Source: Sporichthyaceae bacterium (lineage in GTDB: Bacteria; Actinomycetota; Actinomycetes; Sporichthyales; Sporichthyaceae). From it: a stretch of 64,000 nucleotides of DNA. The position numbers and the translations under genes are program-made. Below are positions 43,156 to 51,575 of the stretch, one piece after another; the stretch's first letter is position 1, and the number at the start of each line of letters is the position of its first letter. The notes beneath the pieces are model-generated. The model saw only the letters and a list, made by a program, of their open reading frames with translations, did not search any database and had not been told where the DNA came from. Location of the stretch: the NCBI GenBank assembly GCA_036493475.1, contig DASXPS010000046.1, positions 1 through 64,000 of the forward strand, given 5' to 3'.

Positions 43156-44453
43156 CGCCGGCGCCGATGGACCAGGGGCCGGAGGGTACGGGGCTCTCCT
43201 CCGGCCCCTCTCGGCGTCGTGTGCTGGGCATGGCCGGGGCCGGCCTCGTGGCCGTCGGCGGGATCGGCGGCCTCGGCTGGGCCGCGACCGCCCGGCACAA
43301 CGATGCCGCGCTCACCGCCGCCGACGCCGCGGACCCGGTGAATCTGCCCGTGCCCTTCCACGGGCCGCACCAGGCGGGCATCGCAAGCCCAGTACAGGAC
43401 CGGTTGCACTTCACCACGTTCGACGTGCTCACCGAGGACCGGGACAAGGTCGTCGCGATGCTCAAGGCATGGACGGCGGCCGCCGCCCGGATGACCAGCG
43501 GGGTGGATGCGCTCGACCCCGGGGCGTTCCCGGCCATCATCGAGGCGCCGCCCGGCGATACCGGTGAGGCGGTCGGGCTACCGCCCGCCCGGTTGACGTT
43601 GACCATCGGCTTCGGGCCGAGCCTGTTCACCCGGCACTCCAAGCCACGCTTAGGCCTGGACGGCCGCCGCCCCGACGCGCTGGAGAAACTGCCGCACTTC
43701 CCCGGCGACACCTTGGACCCGCTGCGCAGCGGCGGTGACATCGCGGTGCAGGCCTGCTCCGACGACCCGCAGGTCGCGGTGCACGCGATTCGCAACCTGG
43801 CGCGCATCGGCTTCGGCACGGTGTCGGTGCGCTGGTCGCAGTTGGGCTTCGGCAAGACCTCCTCGACCACGCCGGCCGAGCAGACCCCGCGCAACCTGTT
43901 CGGCTTCAAGGACGGCACCAACAACATCGCGGTGGACGAGCTGGACAAGCTGGCCGACCACGTCTGGGTGAGCGAGCGCGAAGGCCCCGATTGGCTGGTG
44001 GGCGGCTCGTATCTGGTGGCCCGGCGCATCCGCATGCTGATCGAGATCTGGGACCGCACCTCGTTGGCCGAACAGGAGTCGATCATCGGTCGGGACAAGC
44101 GTGAGGGCGCGCCGGCGGGGAAGCAGCTGGAGCGCGAGGTGGTGGACATCAACACGATGTCGGAGACCTCGCACGTGCGCCTGGCCTCGCCGTTGTCCAA
44201 CGCCGGCAAGCGGATCCTGCGTCGTGGCTACTCGTTCGTCGACGGCTCGGACGGCCTGGGTCGACTCGATGCCGGCCTGTTCTTTCTCGCCTACCAGCGC
44301 GACCCGCGCACCGGCTTCATCCCGCTGCAGCGCCAACTCGCCAAAAATGACGCCATGAACGAATACATCCGGCATACCGGTTCCGGCCTGTGGGCCTGCC
44401 CGCCCGGCGTCGCCGGTCCCGGCCGCTTCTGGGGCGACACCCTGTTCACGTGA
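43152..44453 (+). CDS. efeB: Deferrochelatase / dye-decolourising peroxidase EfeB
   Basis: A 433-aa DyP-type heme peroxidase with a Tat signal (SRRRVLGMAGAGLVAVGG). The GFKDGTNN motif contains the distal Asp of DyPs, and ETSHVRLASPLS and RRGYSFVDG near the heme-binding His region are typical of EfeB. In the Efe system it oxidises ferrous iron or releases iron from heme outside the membrane. GTG 43152 overlaps the efeO stop, and its own stop overlaps the ABC ATPase start. Confidence 0.93.
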   Translation: MTPAPMDQGPEGTGLSSGPSRRRVLGMAGAGLVAVGGIGGLGWAATARHNDAALTAADAADPVNLPVPFHGPHQAGIASPVQDRLHFTTFDVLTEDRDKVVAMLKAWTAAAARMTSGVDALDPGAFPAIIEAPPGDTGEAVGLPPARLTLTIGFGPSLFTRHSKPRLGLDGRRPDALEKLPHFPGDTLDPLRSGGDIAVQACSDDPQVAVHAIRNLARIGFGTVSVRWSQLGFGKTSSTTPAEQTPRNLFGFKDGTNNIAVDELDKLADHVWVSEREGPDWLVGGSYLVARRIRMLIEIWDRTSLAEQESIIGRDKREGAPAGKQLEREVVDINTMSETSHVRLASPLSNAGKRILRRGYSFVDGSDGLGRLDAGLFFLAYQRDPRTGFIPLQRQLAKNDAMNEYIRHTGSGLWACPPGVAGPGRFWGDTLFT

Positions 44454-45433
44454 ACCCGGCCGAACGGCCGATCCCCGAACCGGCGAATCTCACCGATCAT
44501 CACTTTGTGAGCGTGGCGGGTGGCGTCAGCGTGGCCGGGGTGCGGCGCACGTTCGGTCCGGTGGTGGCTGTCGACGATATGACGTTCAGCGCTCCGCCCG
44601 GGACGGTGACCGCGTTGGTCGGGCCGAACGGGTCGGGCAAGACCACGTTGATGCTGATGCTCGCCTCGCTGCTGCGGCCGGACGCCGGGCAGATCCGAGT
44701 GGCCGGGCACGATCCGGTGACCGAACCGACCGAGGTGCGCCGTCGGCTCGGCTGGATGCCGGACACCTTCGGCAGCTACGACAACCTGACGTCGCGTGAG
44801 GCACTGGAGTTCTTCGCGGCCGCGCACCGACTGCCGAGGGCCGCCCGCGCCAGTCGGACCCGGGAGCTGCTGGCCCTGGTGCACCTGGAGGAGTTCGCCG
44901 ACGCCCCGGTGCACGTGCTCTCCCGCGGCCAGAAGCAGCGGCTGGGCATGGCCCGGGCCATCGTGCATTCCCCCGACGTGCTGTTGCTCGACGAACCGGC
45001 CTCCGGGTTGGACCCGCGCAGCCGGGTCGACCTGCGGGTGCTGTTGCGCACGTTGGCCGGCGCCGGGGCCGCGGTGCTGGTGTCCAGTCACATCCTCTCC
45101 GAGCTGGAGGAGATGGCCGACCGGGCGGTGTTCGTAGCCGGCGGACACACGCTGTCCGAGCGGACGCTGGGTGAGCTGCGCAGCGCCGAGGTGCTAGGCC
45201 CCTGGCGCATCCGCGCGCTGGACACCGACCGACTGCTGAGCGCGCTGCGCCAGTACGGCGTGGACTTCGACGCCCGCGACGCCTCCGGGGTCCAGGTGAT
45301 GCTGCGCGGCGACGCCGAGGCCGCCGAACTGCTCGCCTCGCTGATGCGTGATGGGGTGCCGGTGGCCAGCATCGCCCCGGTCGGTGGCGCCCTGGAGAAC
45401 GCCTACCTGCGGCTGACCGAGGAACGGCGATGA
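44450..45433 (+). CDS. ABC transporter ATP-binding protein linked to efeOB
   Basis: A 327-aa ATPase. Walker A is VGPNGSGKTTL, the signature is VLSRGQKQRLGMA, Walker B is VLLLDEPASGLDP, and a C-terminal extension of about 90 residues follows the H-loop (SSHILSELEEM). This is the ABC-2/CcmA-like class used with six-helix permeases. GTG 44450 overlaps the efeB stop; a later GTG at 44507 is also possible. Its position makes it part of the iron-regulated transcript. What it moves is unknown. Confidence 0.88.
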   Translation: MNPAERPIPEPANLTDHHFVSVAGGVSVAGVRRTFGPVVAVDDMTFSAPPGTVTALVGPNGSGKTTLMLMLASLLRPDAGQIRVAGHDPVTEPTEVRRRLGWMPDTFGSYDNLTSREALEFFAAAHRLPRAARASRTRELLALVHLEEFADAPVHVLSRGQKQRLGMARAIVHSPDVLLLDEPASGLDPRSRVDLRVLLRTLAGAGAAVLVSSHILSELEEMADRAVFVAGGHTLSERTLGELRSAEVLGPWRIRALDTDRLLSALRQYGVDFDARDASGVQVMLRGDAEAAELLASLMRDGVPVASIAPVGGALENAYLRLTEERR

Positions 45434-45453
45434 GTGAGCGCAGCGAGCTCATC
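45429..45453. repeat. Imperfect palindromic repeat between the two ABC genes
   Basis: GATGAG and CTCATC arms flank TGAGCGCAGCGAG. The element includes the stop codon of the ATPase gene. Its reverse complement shares the CTCGCTG(A)CGCTC core with the in-gene repeat at 3412. Confidence 0.5.
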
Positions 45454-45509
45454 AATGGGCACAGTGTCAGCGCGGCTCGGGAGCCGCACGGGTGCACCGA
45501 GGTGCGGCG

Positions 45510-46565
45510 ATGAAGGAAAGGCTCGCCGGCATTCGCGCGGTTGCCGGGCACGAACTTCGGGTGCGCCTACGCACCGGACGGGTTCGCTTGCTGCTGGGCG
45601 TCTGGGTACTGGGCCTGGGCCTGTTGACGGCCGTGCTGTGGCAGACGGTGCACGACGTGGGCGGGCTGCATCAGCGGGGCGTGCCGGTGTTCGGCGGCTT
45701 GATGGTGATGCTGCTCGCGCTGTCCCTGCTCATCGTGCCGACGTTGGCCGCGCAATCCATCAACGGTGACCGGGAACGCGGCGTGCTCGCGGTGTTGCAG
45801 GTCACCCTGCTCACCCCGGCCGAGATCGCATTGGGCAAATTGCTCGCCGCCTGGGGCACGGCCTTGGTGTTCCTCGGCCTGGCCGTTCCGATCGCCGCGT
45901 CCACGCTGTTCATGGGTGGCGTCGGCGTGGGCCGGTTGATCATCACCGTGCTGGTGGTCGCGGTGCTCATGGGCGTGGTGTGCGCGATCGCGCAGTGCTG
46001 GTCAGGGCTGGTGGCGCGCACCAACACCTCCTCGGTGATGTCCTACCTGTCGGTGTTCGCGCTCACCATCGGCACGTTGGTGGTCTTCGGTTTGGCGCTG
46101 ACCTCCACCCGCGGCACGCACACGGTCACCGAACAGGTGCCCGACTACGACGCGCTGTTCAACGGCGACATCACCAACCCCGATCAGCTGCCGATGCACA
46201 CCGAGACCCGCACCACCGACGACGTCCGGCCGGAAAAGGTCTGGTGGTTGCTCGCGCCCAACCCATTCGTGATCCTGGCCGACGCCGCACCGCAGAAGCA
46301 CAAGCTCAGCATCGACATCGAACCCACGAAGGACGGCGACTCCAGCTTCACCTTCGACCCGCTGGGCGGCATCGCGGGCGCCGTGCGGGACGCCCGGGAC
46401 CCGAACAACACCGTCGAACCGCTGGGCGCACGCCAGGCGCAGAGCCCGGTGTGGCCCTACGGCCTCGCCTTCGACGCGCTGCTGGGCCTGGGCGCGGTCA
46501 CCATCACCACCCGCCGCCTGCGCACACCGGTGAAGCGGCTGCCGCGCGGTATGCGGCTGGCCTGA
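45510..46565 (+). CDS. ABC-2 type permease linked to efeOB
   Basis: A 351-aa integral membrane protein with about six hydrophobic segments: LLLGVWVLGLGLLTAVLW, GLMVMLLALSLLIVPTLAA, TALVFLGLAVPIAAS, IITVLVVAVLMGVVCAI, YLSVFALTIGTLVVFGLAL, and a last one after a roughly 110-residue soluble loop. INGDRERGVLAVLQVTLLTP is the ABC-2 coupling region. ATG 45510 has GAGGTG 6-11 nt upstream. It forms a transporter with the preceding ATPase. Its stop shares CTGATTCAG with the convergent methyltransferase. Confidence 0.86.
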   Translation: MKERLAGIRAVAGHELRVRLRTGRVRLLLGVWVLGLGLLTAVLWQTVHDVGGLHQRGVPVFGGLMVMLLALSLLIVPTLAAQSINGDRERGVLAVLQVTLLTPAEIALGKLLAAWGTALVFLGLAVPIAASTLFMGGVGVGRLIITVLVVAVLMGVVCAIAQCWSGLVARTNTSSVMSYLSVFALTIGTLVVFGLALTSTRGTHTVTEQVPDYDALFNGDITNPDQLPMHTETRTTDDVRPEKVWWLLAPNPFVILADAAPQKHKLSIDIEPTKDGDSSFTFDPLGGIAGAVRDARDPNNTVEPLGARQAQSPVWPYGLAFDALLGLGAVTITTRRLRTPVKRLPRGMRLA

Positions 46566-46566
46566 T

Positions 46567-47376
46567 TCAGCGCGGACGCAGGGCGTAGCAGGCGACCGCG
46601 GCAGCGGCCGCCACGTTCAGGGAGTCGACGCCGGCGGCCATCGGGATGCGCACCCGGTGCGTGGCGGCGGCCACGGTGGACCCGGCCAGACCTTCGCCCT
46701 CGGTGCCCAGCACCAGCGCGATACGCGGGTGGCCGGCGGCCGCGAAATCATCGATGTCCTGCGCGGCGTCGTCCGGCGTCAGCGCGACGGTGACGAAACC
46801 GGCGTCGTGCAGCAGCTTCAGATCCGCGGGCCAGTCGCCCAGGCGGGTCCAGGGCACCTGGAACACCGTGCCCATCGAAGTTCTGACGGCACGTCGGTAC
46901 AGCGGGTCCGCGCACGCGGGGGTGACCAGCACCGCATCCGCACCGAACGCCGCGCCGCCGCGGATGGCCGCGCCGACGTTGGTGTGGTTGACCACGTCCT
47001 CCAACACCAGCACCCGGCGGGCGGCTGCCAACAGATCGCTCACCTCCGGCAACGGCCGGCGGTGCATGGCGGCCAACAGGCCGCGGTGGACGTGGAATCC
47101 GGTCAACCGCGCGGCCACCTCGGGCCCCACCACGTAGGCCGCGCCGCCCGCGGCCAGCACCGCGGCGATCTCGTCTGCGGCCGGGTCCAGCCGGTTCGGG
47201 GTGAGCAACACCGAGCGCGGCCGGTAGCCGGCGTCCAGCGCCCGGCGCAAGGTCAGCGCGCCCTCGGCGATGAACAGTCCCTCGGCGGGTTCCCGGCGGA
47301 TCCGGTGCCCGACGTCCACCAGCCGCGCGTAGTCGGTCAGCCGCGGGTCGTCGGGGTCGTCGATCTCGACAGTCAT
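46567..47376 (-). CDS. TrmH/SpoU-family RNA 2'-O-methyltransferase
   Basis: A 269-aa SPOUT methyltransferase. The N-terminal substrate-binding domain (GLFIAEGALTLRRAL) precedes the knotted SAM domain with VLEDVVNHTNVGAAIRGG (motif 1), LVLGTEGEGL (motif 2) and IPMAAGVDSLNVAAAAAV (motif 3). It methylates a ribose in rRNA or tRNA; the exact nucleotide is not predictable. Its ATG overlaps the cysG stop, so it is cotranscribed with the cobalamin genes, a recurrent but functionally unexplained association. Confidence 0.92.
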   Translation of the reverse strand: MTVEIDDPDDPRLTDYARLVDVGHRIRREPAEGLFIAEGALTLRRALDAGYRPRSVLLTPNRLDPAADEIAAVLAAGGAAYVVGPEVAARLTGFHVHRGLLAAMHRRPLPEVSDLLAAARRVLVLEDVVNHTNVGAAIRGGAAFGADAVLVTPACADPLYRRAVRTSMGTVFQVPWTRLGDWPADLKLLHDAGFVTVALTPDDAAQDIDDFAAAGHPRIALVLGTEGEGLAGSTVAAATHRVRIPMAAGVDSLNVAAAAAVACYALRPR

Positions 47377-48578
47377 TGCCCGACGGCCACCACGTCACCG
47401 ATGACCGCGATGGCCGGGGGCCGGATGCCGGCCTCGCGCGCTGCGGCGGCGATCTCGCCCAGGGGGGCCCGCAGAACCCGCTGCCCGGCGGTGCTGCCCT
47501 CCTGCACCACCGCCGCGGGTGTGCTCGCGTCCCGCCCGTGCGCGACCAGCGCCGCGGTGATGGCGGGCAGCTTGTCCACCGCCATCAGCAGCACGATGGT
47601 GCCGCGCATGCGGGCCAGCGCGGCCCAGTCGGTCAACGACTCCGGGTCCGCCGGGCCGATGTGCCCGGAGACCACGGTGAACTCGTGCGCCACCCCGCGG
47701 TGGGTCACCGGGATGCCCGCCAACGCGGGAACCGCGATCGAGGAGGAGACACCCGGCACCACGGTGCACGGCACCCCGGCCGCGACACAGGCCTCCACCT
47801 CCTCGAACCCGCGGCCGAACACGTACGGGTCGCCGCCCTTCAGGCGCACCACGAACCGGCCCGCCCGAGCATGCTCGACGAGGACCTCGTTGATCGCCTG
47901 CTGCGCCATCGCCCGCCCGTAGGGAATCTTCGACGCGTCGATCACCTCGACGTGCGCACCCAGTTCGGCCAACAGCGCGGGCGGGGCGAGCCGGTCGGTG
48001 ACCACCACGTCGGCCAGCGCCAGCAGTTGCCGCCCGCGCACCGTGATCAGATCCGGATCCCCCGGTCCGCCGCCGACCAGGGCGACCCCGGCCGGCTTGT
48101 CCGCCCGGCCCGCCTCGATCGCCCCGGCGCGCAGCGCCGCAATCAGTTCATCGCGCACCGCGGCCGCGCGGCGCGGCCGGCGGCCGGCCAGCACCGCAAC
48201 GGTGAGCCCGTCGTGCCGCGCGGAGGCCGCCGTCCACGCGGTGGCCGCGCTGGCGTCATCGGCCCGCACACAGAAGATGCGCTGCGCCTCGGCATCGGCC
48301 AGCACCTCGGCGTTGACCTGCGCGTCGGCGGTCAACGCCAGCACGTACCAGGCCCCGTCGAGATCTGACGGGCGGTAAGCGCGGGCCTCCCACTGGATGC
48401 GCCCGTGCGCGGCCAGCGCCTCCACCGCCGGAGTGACCGACGGCGAGACGACCAGCACATCGGCGTGCGCGTCGAGCAGGTTCGGCAGGCGTCGCGCGGC
48501 GACCGCGCCACCGCCCACCACCAGCACCCGGCGACCCGCCAGCCGCAGCCCGACCGGATAAGGCTCCGGCTCGCTCAC
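47373..48578 (-). CDS. cysG: Bifunctional precorrin-2 dehydrogenase / uroporphyrinogen-III C-methyltransferase
   Basis: A 401-aa enzyme. The N-terminal NAD domain (VLVVGGGAVAARRLPNLL) resembles the siroheme-synthase dehydrogenase. The C-terminal half is SUMT (VALVGGGPGDPDLITVRG, VVTDRLAPP, VRLKGGDPYVFGRG, PGVSSSIAVPALAG). It makes precorrin-2 and sirohydrochlorin, feeding both siroheme for sulfite reductase and cobalamin. It is shorter than E. coli CysG and resembles mycobacterial CysG (Rv2847c), which also sits after cobB-cobO. A 40-bp palindromic element lies just upstream. Confidence 0.93.
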   Translation of the reverse strand: MSEPEPYPVGLRLAGRRVLVVGGGAVAARRLPNLLDAHADVLVVSPSVTPAVEALAAHGRIQWEARAYRPSDLDGAWYVLALTADAQVNAEVLADAEAQRIFCVRADDASAATAWTAASARHDGLTVAVLAGRRPRRAAAVRDELIAALRAGAIEAGRADKPAGVALVGGGPGDPDLITVRGRQLLALADVVVTDRLAPPALLAELGAHVEVIDASKIPYGRAMAQQAINEVLVEHARAGRFVVRLKGGDPYVFGRGFEEVEACVAAGVPCTVVPGVSSSIAVPALAGIPVTHRGVAHEFTVVSGHIGPADPESLTDWAALARMRGTIVLLMAVDKLPAITAALVAHGRDASTPAAVVQEGSTAGQRVLRAPLGEIAAAAREAGIRPPAIAVIGDVVAVGQ

Positions 48579-48600
48579 CGACCCCCCTCATCCCCGAGGT

Positions 48601-48640
48601 GTCCGCTGAACCGTGAGCTATAGCTCACGGTGGAGCGGAC
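48601..48640. promoter_or_regulatory. Nested 40-bp palindrome between cobT and cysG
   Basis: A perfect 20-bp palindrome (CCGTGAGCTA/TAGCTCACGG, 48611-48630) is enclosed by GTCCGCT and AGCGGAC arms (48601-48607, 48634-48640). As RNA it gives a long hairpin with no U-tract. It may terminate or attenuate transcription between bluB-cobT and cysG, or be a dimeric regulator site. The rest of the 82-bp gap holds nothing else recognisable. Confidence 0.6.
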
Positions 48641-48660
48641 GCCTGCGACGTGGAGGGGCA

Positions 48661-50472
48661 TTAGGGCTTCTCGGTGACGCCGGCCGAGTCGAACGTCGCG
48701 ACCTCGGCCAGCGCCCGGGCAGCGGCCTGCACCATGGGTAGCGCCAGCAGCGCGCCGGTGCCCTCACCCAGGCGCAGGTCCAGCGACACCAACGGCCGCA
48801 GCCCGAGGTGCTCCAGCGCGTAGGCGTGCCCGGGCTCGGCGGAGCGGTGCCCGGCCAACCAGCCGTGGGTGGCATCCGGGGCCAGCGCCGCGGCCACCAG
48901 AGCGGCGGCACCGGCAATCACCCCGTCCAGCACGACCGGCACCCGCAGCGCCGCGGCGCCCAACAGGAAACCCGCCAGCGCCGCGTGTTCCAGCCCACCG
49001 ACCGCGGCCAGCACGCCGATGGGGTCGGCCGAATCCGGGGCGTGGCGGTCCAACGCCTCCGCCACGATGGCGATCTTGTGCCGGTGCATGTCCTCATCGA
49101 TGCCGGTGCCGTAGCCGGTGACCGCCGCAGGGGCCGCGCCGGTGAACACTGCGATCAGCGCCGCGGAGGCGGTGGTGTTGGCGATGCCCATGTCCCCGGT
49201 GAGCAGGCACCGGTTACCCGCTGCCACCAGATCCCGCGCGGTCTCGATACCCACCTCGAGCGCGGCGACAGCCTCGTCCCGGCTCATTGCCTGACCCTGC
49301 GTCAGGTCCGCGGTGCCCGGCCGGATTTTGCGCGGCAACAGGCCCGGCACCACCGCCAGGTCCGCGGCCACGCCCACGTCGACGACCACCACCTCGGCAC
49401 CTACCTGCGCCGCGAATGCGTTCACCACCGCGCCGCCGGCCAGGAAGTTGGCCACCATCTGCGCGGTGACCTCCTGCGGCCACGGCGTGACGCCGCGGGC
49501 ATGCACGCCGTGGTCGGCGGCGAACACCGCCACCGCGGCCGGTTCCGGCAGCGGCGCCGGGCAGCGCCCGGCCAGCCCGGCCAGCGCGGTGGCCACGTCC
49601 TCCAGCACGCCGAGGGAACCGCGCGGCTTGGTCATCCGGTCCTGCCGGTCCCGGGCCGCGGCGACGGCGGACGGGTCCGCGGGCGCGATCGCCGCGAGCG
49701 TTTCGGTGAGCAGATCCATCGGCGCCTCTCCCGGCACTCCGCGATGACCGAAAGTCTCCCAGTGCACCGCCCAGCCCAACGGTCGGCGTCGCGCCCAGCC
49801 CACGGTGGCCAACTCCGGCTGTTCGCCGAAGCCGTCCACGTAGCCGAGGCACAGGTAGGCGACCACGTCCAGATGCGCGGGCAACCCCAGCGTCGCCGCC
49901 GGCTCGTCGGGGGCGAAGAAGCTGACCCAACCGACGCCGAGCCCCTCGGCTCGCGCGGCCAACCAGAGGTTCTGAATCGCCGTGGCCACCGACGCCGCGG
50001 CTGTCTCGGGTTGGGTGTGCCTGCCCAGGGTGTGCCGGCCACCGCGGGTCGGGTCGCAGGTGACCACGATGCCGACCGGGGCCGCCTCGATCGCCTCCAC
50101 CCGCAGCGGCGCGAACGCTTTCGCCCGCGCCGCCGGCAGTTCGGCCGCGTACCGGGCCCGCGCTTGTGTCGCCAGGACGGCCAGCCGCGCCCGGGTCTGC
50201 GGCGAACGGATCACCAGGAAGTCCCACGGCTGGCTGAACCCGACGCTCGGCGCCGCGTGCGCCGCCCCGAGCACCCGGGCCAACACCACGTCCGGCACCG
50301 GATCGGGCCGGAACCCGTTGCGCACATCCCGCCGCGCCTCGATCAGCGCGTAGATCGCGTCCCGGTCCGCCTCGGAGAAGCTGCCCTTCTCTCCCGAGTG
50401 TGTAGATGTGCAGCTTTTCTCGCCTGTTTCGGCTGCACCACTACACACTCGGGGTACTTGTGCATCCTTCAT
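48661..50472 (-). CDS. cobT: Fused BluB-CobT: 5,6-dimethylbenzimidazole synthase and DMB phosphoribosyltransferase
   Basis: A 603-aa fusion. Residues about 30-245 are BluB, the flavin-destroying enzyme that makes the lower ligand DMB (FSEADRDAIYALIEARRDVRN, SVGFSQPWDF, GVGWVSFF, LCLGYVDGF). Residues about 250-600 are CobT, which attaches DMB to ribose phosphate (VFAADHGVHA, LTGDMGIANTT, and LGEGTGALL with the catalytic Glu). Coupling maker and user of DMB is known in some actinobacteria. ATG 50472 overlaps the cobC stop (ATGA); a GTG at 50448 is the alternative. The first 30 residues are not family-like and are encoded by a large hairpin. Confidence 0.93.
   Translation of the reverse strand: MKDAQVPRVCSGAAETGEKSCTSTHSGEKGSFSEADRDAIYALIEARRDVRNGFRPDPVPDVVLARVLGAAHAAPSVGFSQPWDFLVIRSPQTRARLAVLATQARARYAAELPAARAKAFAPLRVEAIEAAPVGIVVTCDPTRGGRHTLGRHTQPETAAASVATAIQNLWLAARAEGLGVGWVSFFAPDEPAATLGLPAHLDVVAYLCLGYVDGFGEQPELATVGWARRRPLGWAVHWETFGHRGVPGEAPMDLLTETLAAIAPADPSAVAAARDRQDRMTKPRGSLGVLEDVATALAGLAGRCPAPLPEPAAVAVFAADHGVHARGVTPWPQEVTAQMVANFLAGGAVVNAFAAQVGAEVVVVDVGVAADLAVVPGLLPRKIRPGTADLTQGQAMSRDEAVAALEVGIETARDLVAAGNRCLLTGDMGIANTTASAALIAVFTGAAPAAVTGYGTGIDEDMHRHKIAIVAEALDRHAPDSADPIGVLAAVGGLEHAALAGFLLGAAALRVPVVLDGVIAGAAALVAAALAPDATHGWLAGHRSAEPGHAYALEHLGLRPLVSLDLRLGEGTGALLALPMVQAAARALAEVATFDSAGVTEKP
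49291..49305. repeat. CTGAC-CCTGC-GTCAG inverted repeat inside bluB-cobT
   Basis: 5-bp arms with a 5-nt spacer inside coding sequence of the CobT domain. It is a weaker member of the palindrome family. Confidence 0.4.
50393..50453. repeat. 61-bp two-tier hairpin at the start of bluB-cobT
   Basis: CCCGAGTGTGTAG and CTACACACTCGGG form a perfect 13-bp outer stem. GTGCAGC and GCTGCAC form a 7-bp inner stem after a 2-nt mismatch. The loop is 17 nt. It covers codons 8-27 of the annotated gene and includes the alternative GTG start, so it could be an inserted palindromic element or a translation-controlling hairpin. Confidence 0.65.
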
Positions 50473-51575
50473 GCGGGGCCCCCGGAGACCATCGCCTCCA
50501 GTTGCACCGTGGCCAGGGCGGCGCAGAAGGCGTCGGTGGTGTGCGGGTCGCGCACCGCCAGCCGCAGCCAGTCCGGACCGAGACCGGGGAAGGAATCGCC
50601 GCGGCGGACGGCGAAGCCGCAATCGCGCAGTCGGCGCCGGATAGTGTCACCGTCGCGCACCCGGAGCAGCACAAACGGCGCGGAGGGCAGCCCGATTACC
50701 TCGACGCCGTCGAACGCGGCCAGGCACTCGAGCAGATAGGCGCGGTCCACAGTGACCCGGGCGGCCGCAACCTGCGCCTCGGCGACCGCGGCCGGCGAAC
50801 TGCAGGCCACCGCCGCGGCCAACGCCGGGGTGCTCACCGACCAGTGCGGCTGCACCGCGGCCAGCGCGGTGATGATCTCCGGCGCGGCCAGCAGGTAGCC
50901 GACCCGCAACCCGGCCAGGCCCCACATCTTGGTCAGGCTGCGCACCACGATCAGGCCGGGGATCTCCGCGGCACCGGCCAAAGATTCCGTCTCGCCGGGT
51001 ACGACGTCCATGAACGCCTCGTCGACCAGCAGCAGCCGACCCGGCCGGGCCAGGGCGGCCAGGGCACGGGCCGCGTGCAATGTCGAGGTGGGATTGGTGG
51101 GATTGCCCACCACCACCAGGTCGGCGGTGGGCGGCAGCGCGCCATCCGGCAACGCGAACCCGTCCACGGCCGAGAGCAGGACCCGGTCCACCGGATGCCC
51201 GGCGGTGCGCAGCACCAGCTCCGGCTCGGTGAACTGGGGGTGGATCACCACCGGGTGGCGGAACCGGAATGCCCGCGCGATCAAGGTGAAGGCCTCCGCG
51301 GCACCCGCGGTGATCAACACGTCGGTCGGGCGGCGGTGGTGCCGGGCGGCGACCGCCTCCCGCGCGGCATGTGGCCGCGGATATTCGGACAACCCGGTGA
51401 GGGTGTCCGCGAGCACCCGACGCAGCCAGGGCGGCGGCCCACCGGGTCGCACATTGACCGCCAGATCCACCAGTCCCGGCGCGAGCTCGTCGTCACCGTG
51501 GTGACGCAGGTTCAGACCGGCCGGGTCCGCCGGACCGCGACGCACGGTCGGCGAGGACGGCGTCGCATCCCTCAT
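50469..51575 (-). CDS. cobC: PLP-dependent aminotransferase-like CobC (threonine-phosphate decarboxylase type)
   Basis: A 368-aa fold-type I PLP enzyme. VGNPTNPTS, LLVDEAFMDV and the Schiff-base lysine in RSLTKMWGLAGLRVGY are visible. In cobalamin synthesis this group makes aminopropanol phosphate or acts as CobC beside CbiB/CobD. ATG 51575 overlaps the cobB stop; the longer upstream frame is the shadow of cobB. It is followed by bluB-cobT with an ATGA overlap. Confidence 0.9.
   Translation of the reverse strand: MRDATPSSPTVRRGPADPAGLNLRHHGDDELAPGLVDLAVNVRPGGPPPWLRRVLADTLTGLSEYPRPHAAREAVAARHHRRPTDVLITAGAAEAFTLIARAFRFRHPVVIHPQFTEPELVLRTAGHPVDRVLLSAVDGFALPDGALPPTADLVVVGNPTNPTSTLHAARALAALARPGRLLLVDEAFMDVVPGETESLAGAAEIPGLIVVRSLTKMWGLAGLRVGYLLAAPEIITALAAVQPHWSVSTPALAAAVACSSPAAVAEAQVAAARVTVDRAYLLECLAAFDGVEVIGLPSAPFVLLRVRDGDTIRRRLRDCGFAVRRGDSFPGLGPDWLRLAVRDPHTTDAFCAALATVQLEAMVSGGPA

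Noticed and set aside
44507-45433. Alternative GTG start for the efe-linked ABC ATPase
   Set aside because: Possible, but the GTG at 44450 overlaps the efeB stop, the pattern used throughout this transcript, so it was preferred.
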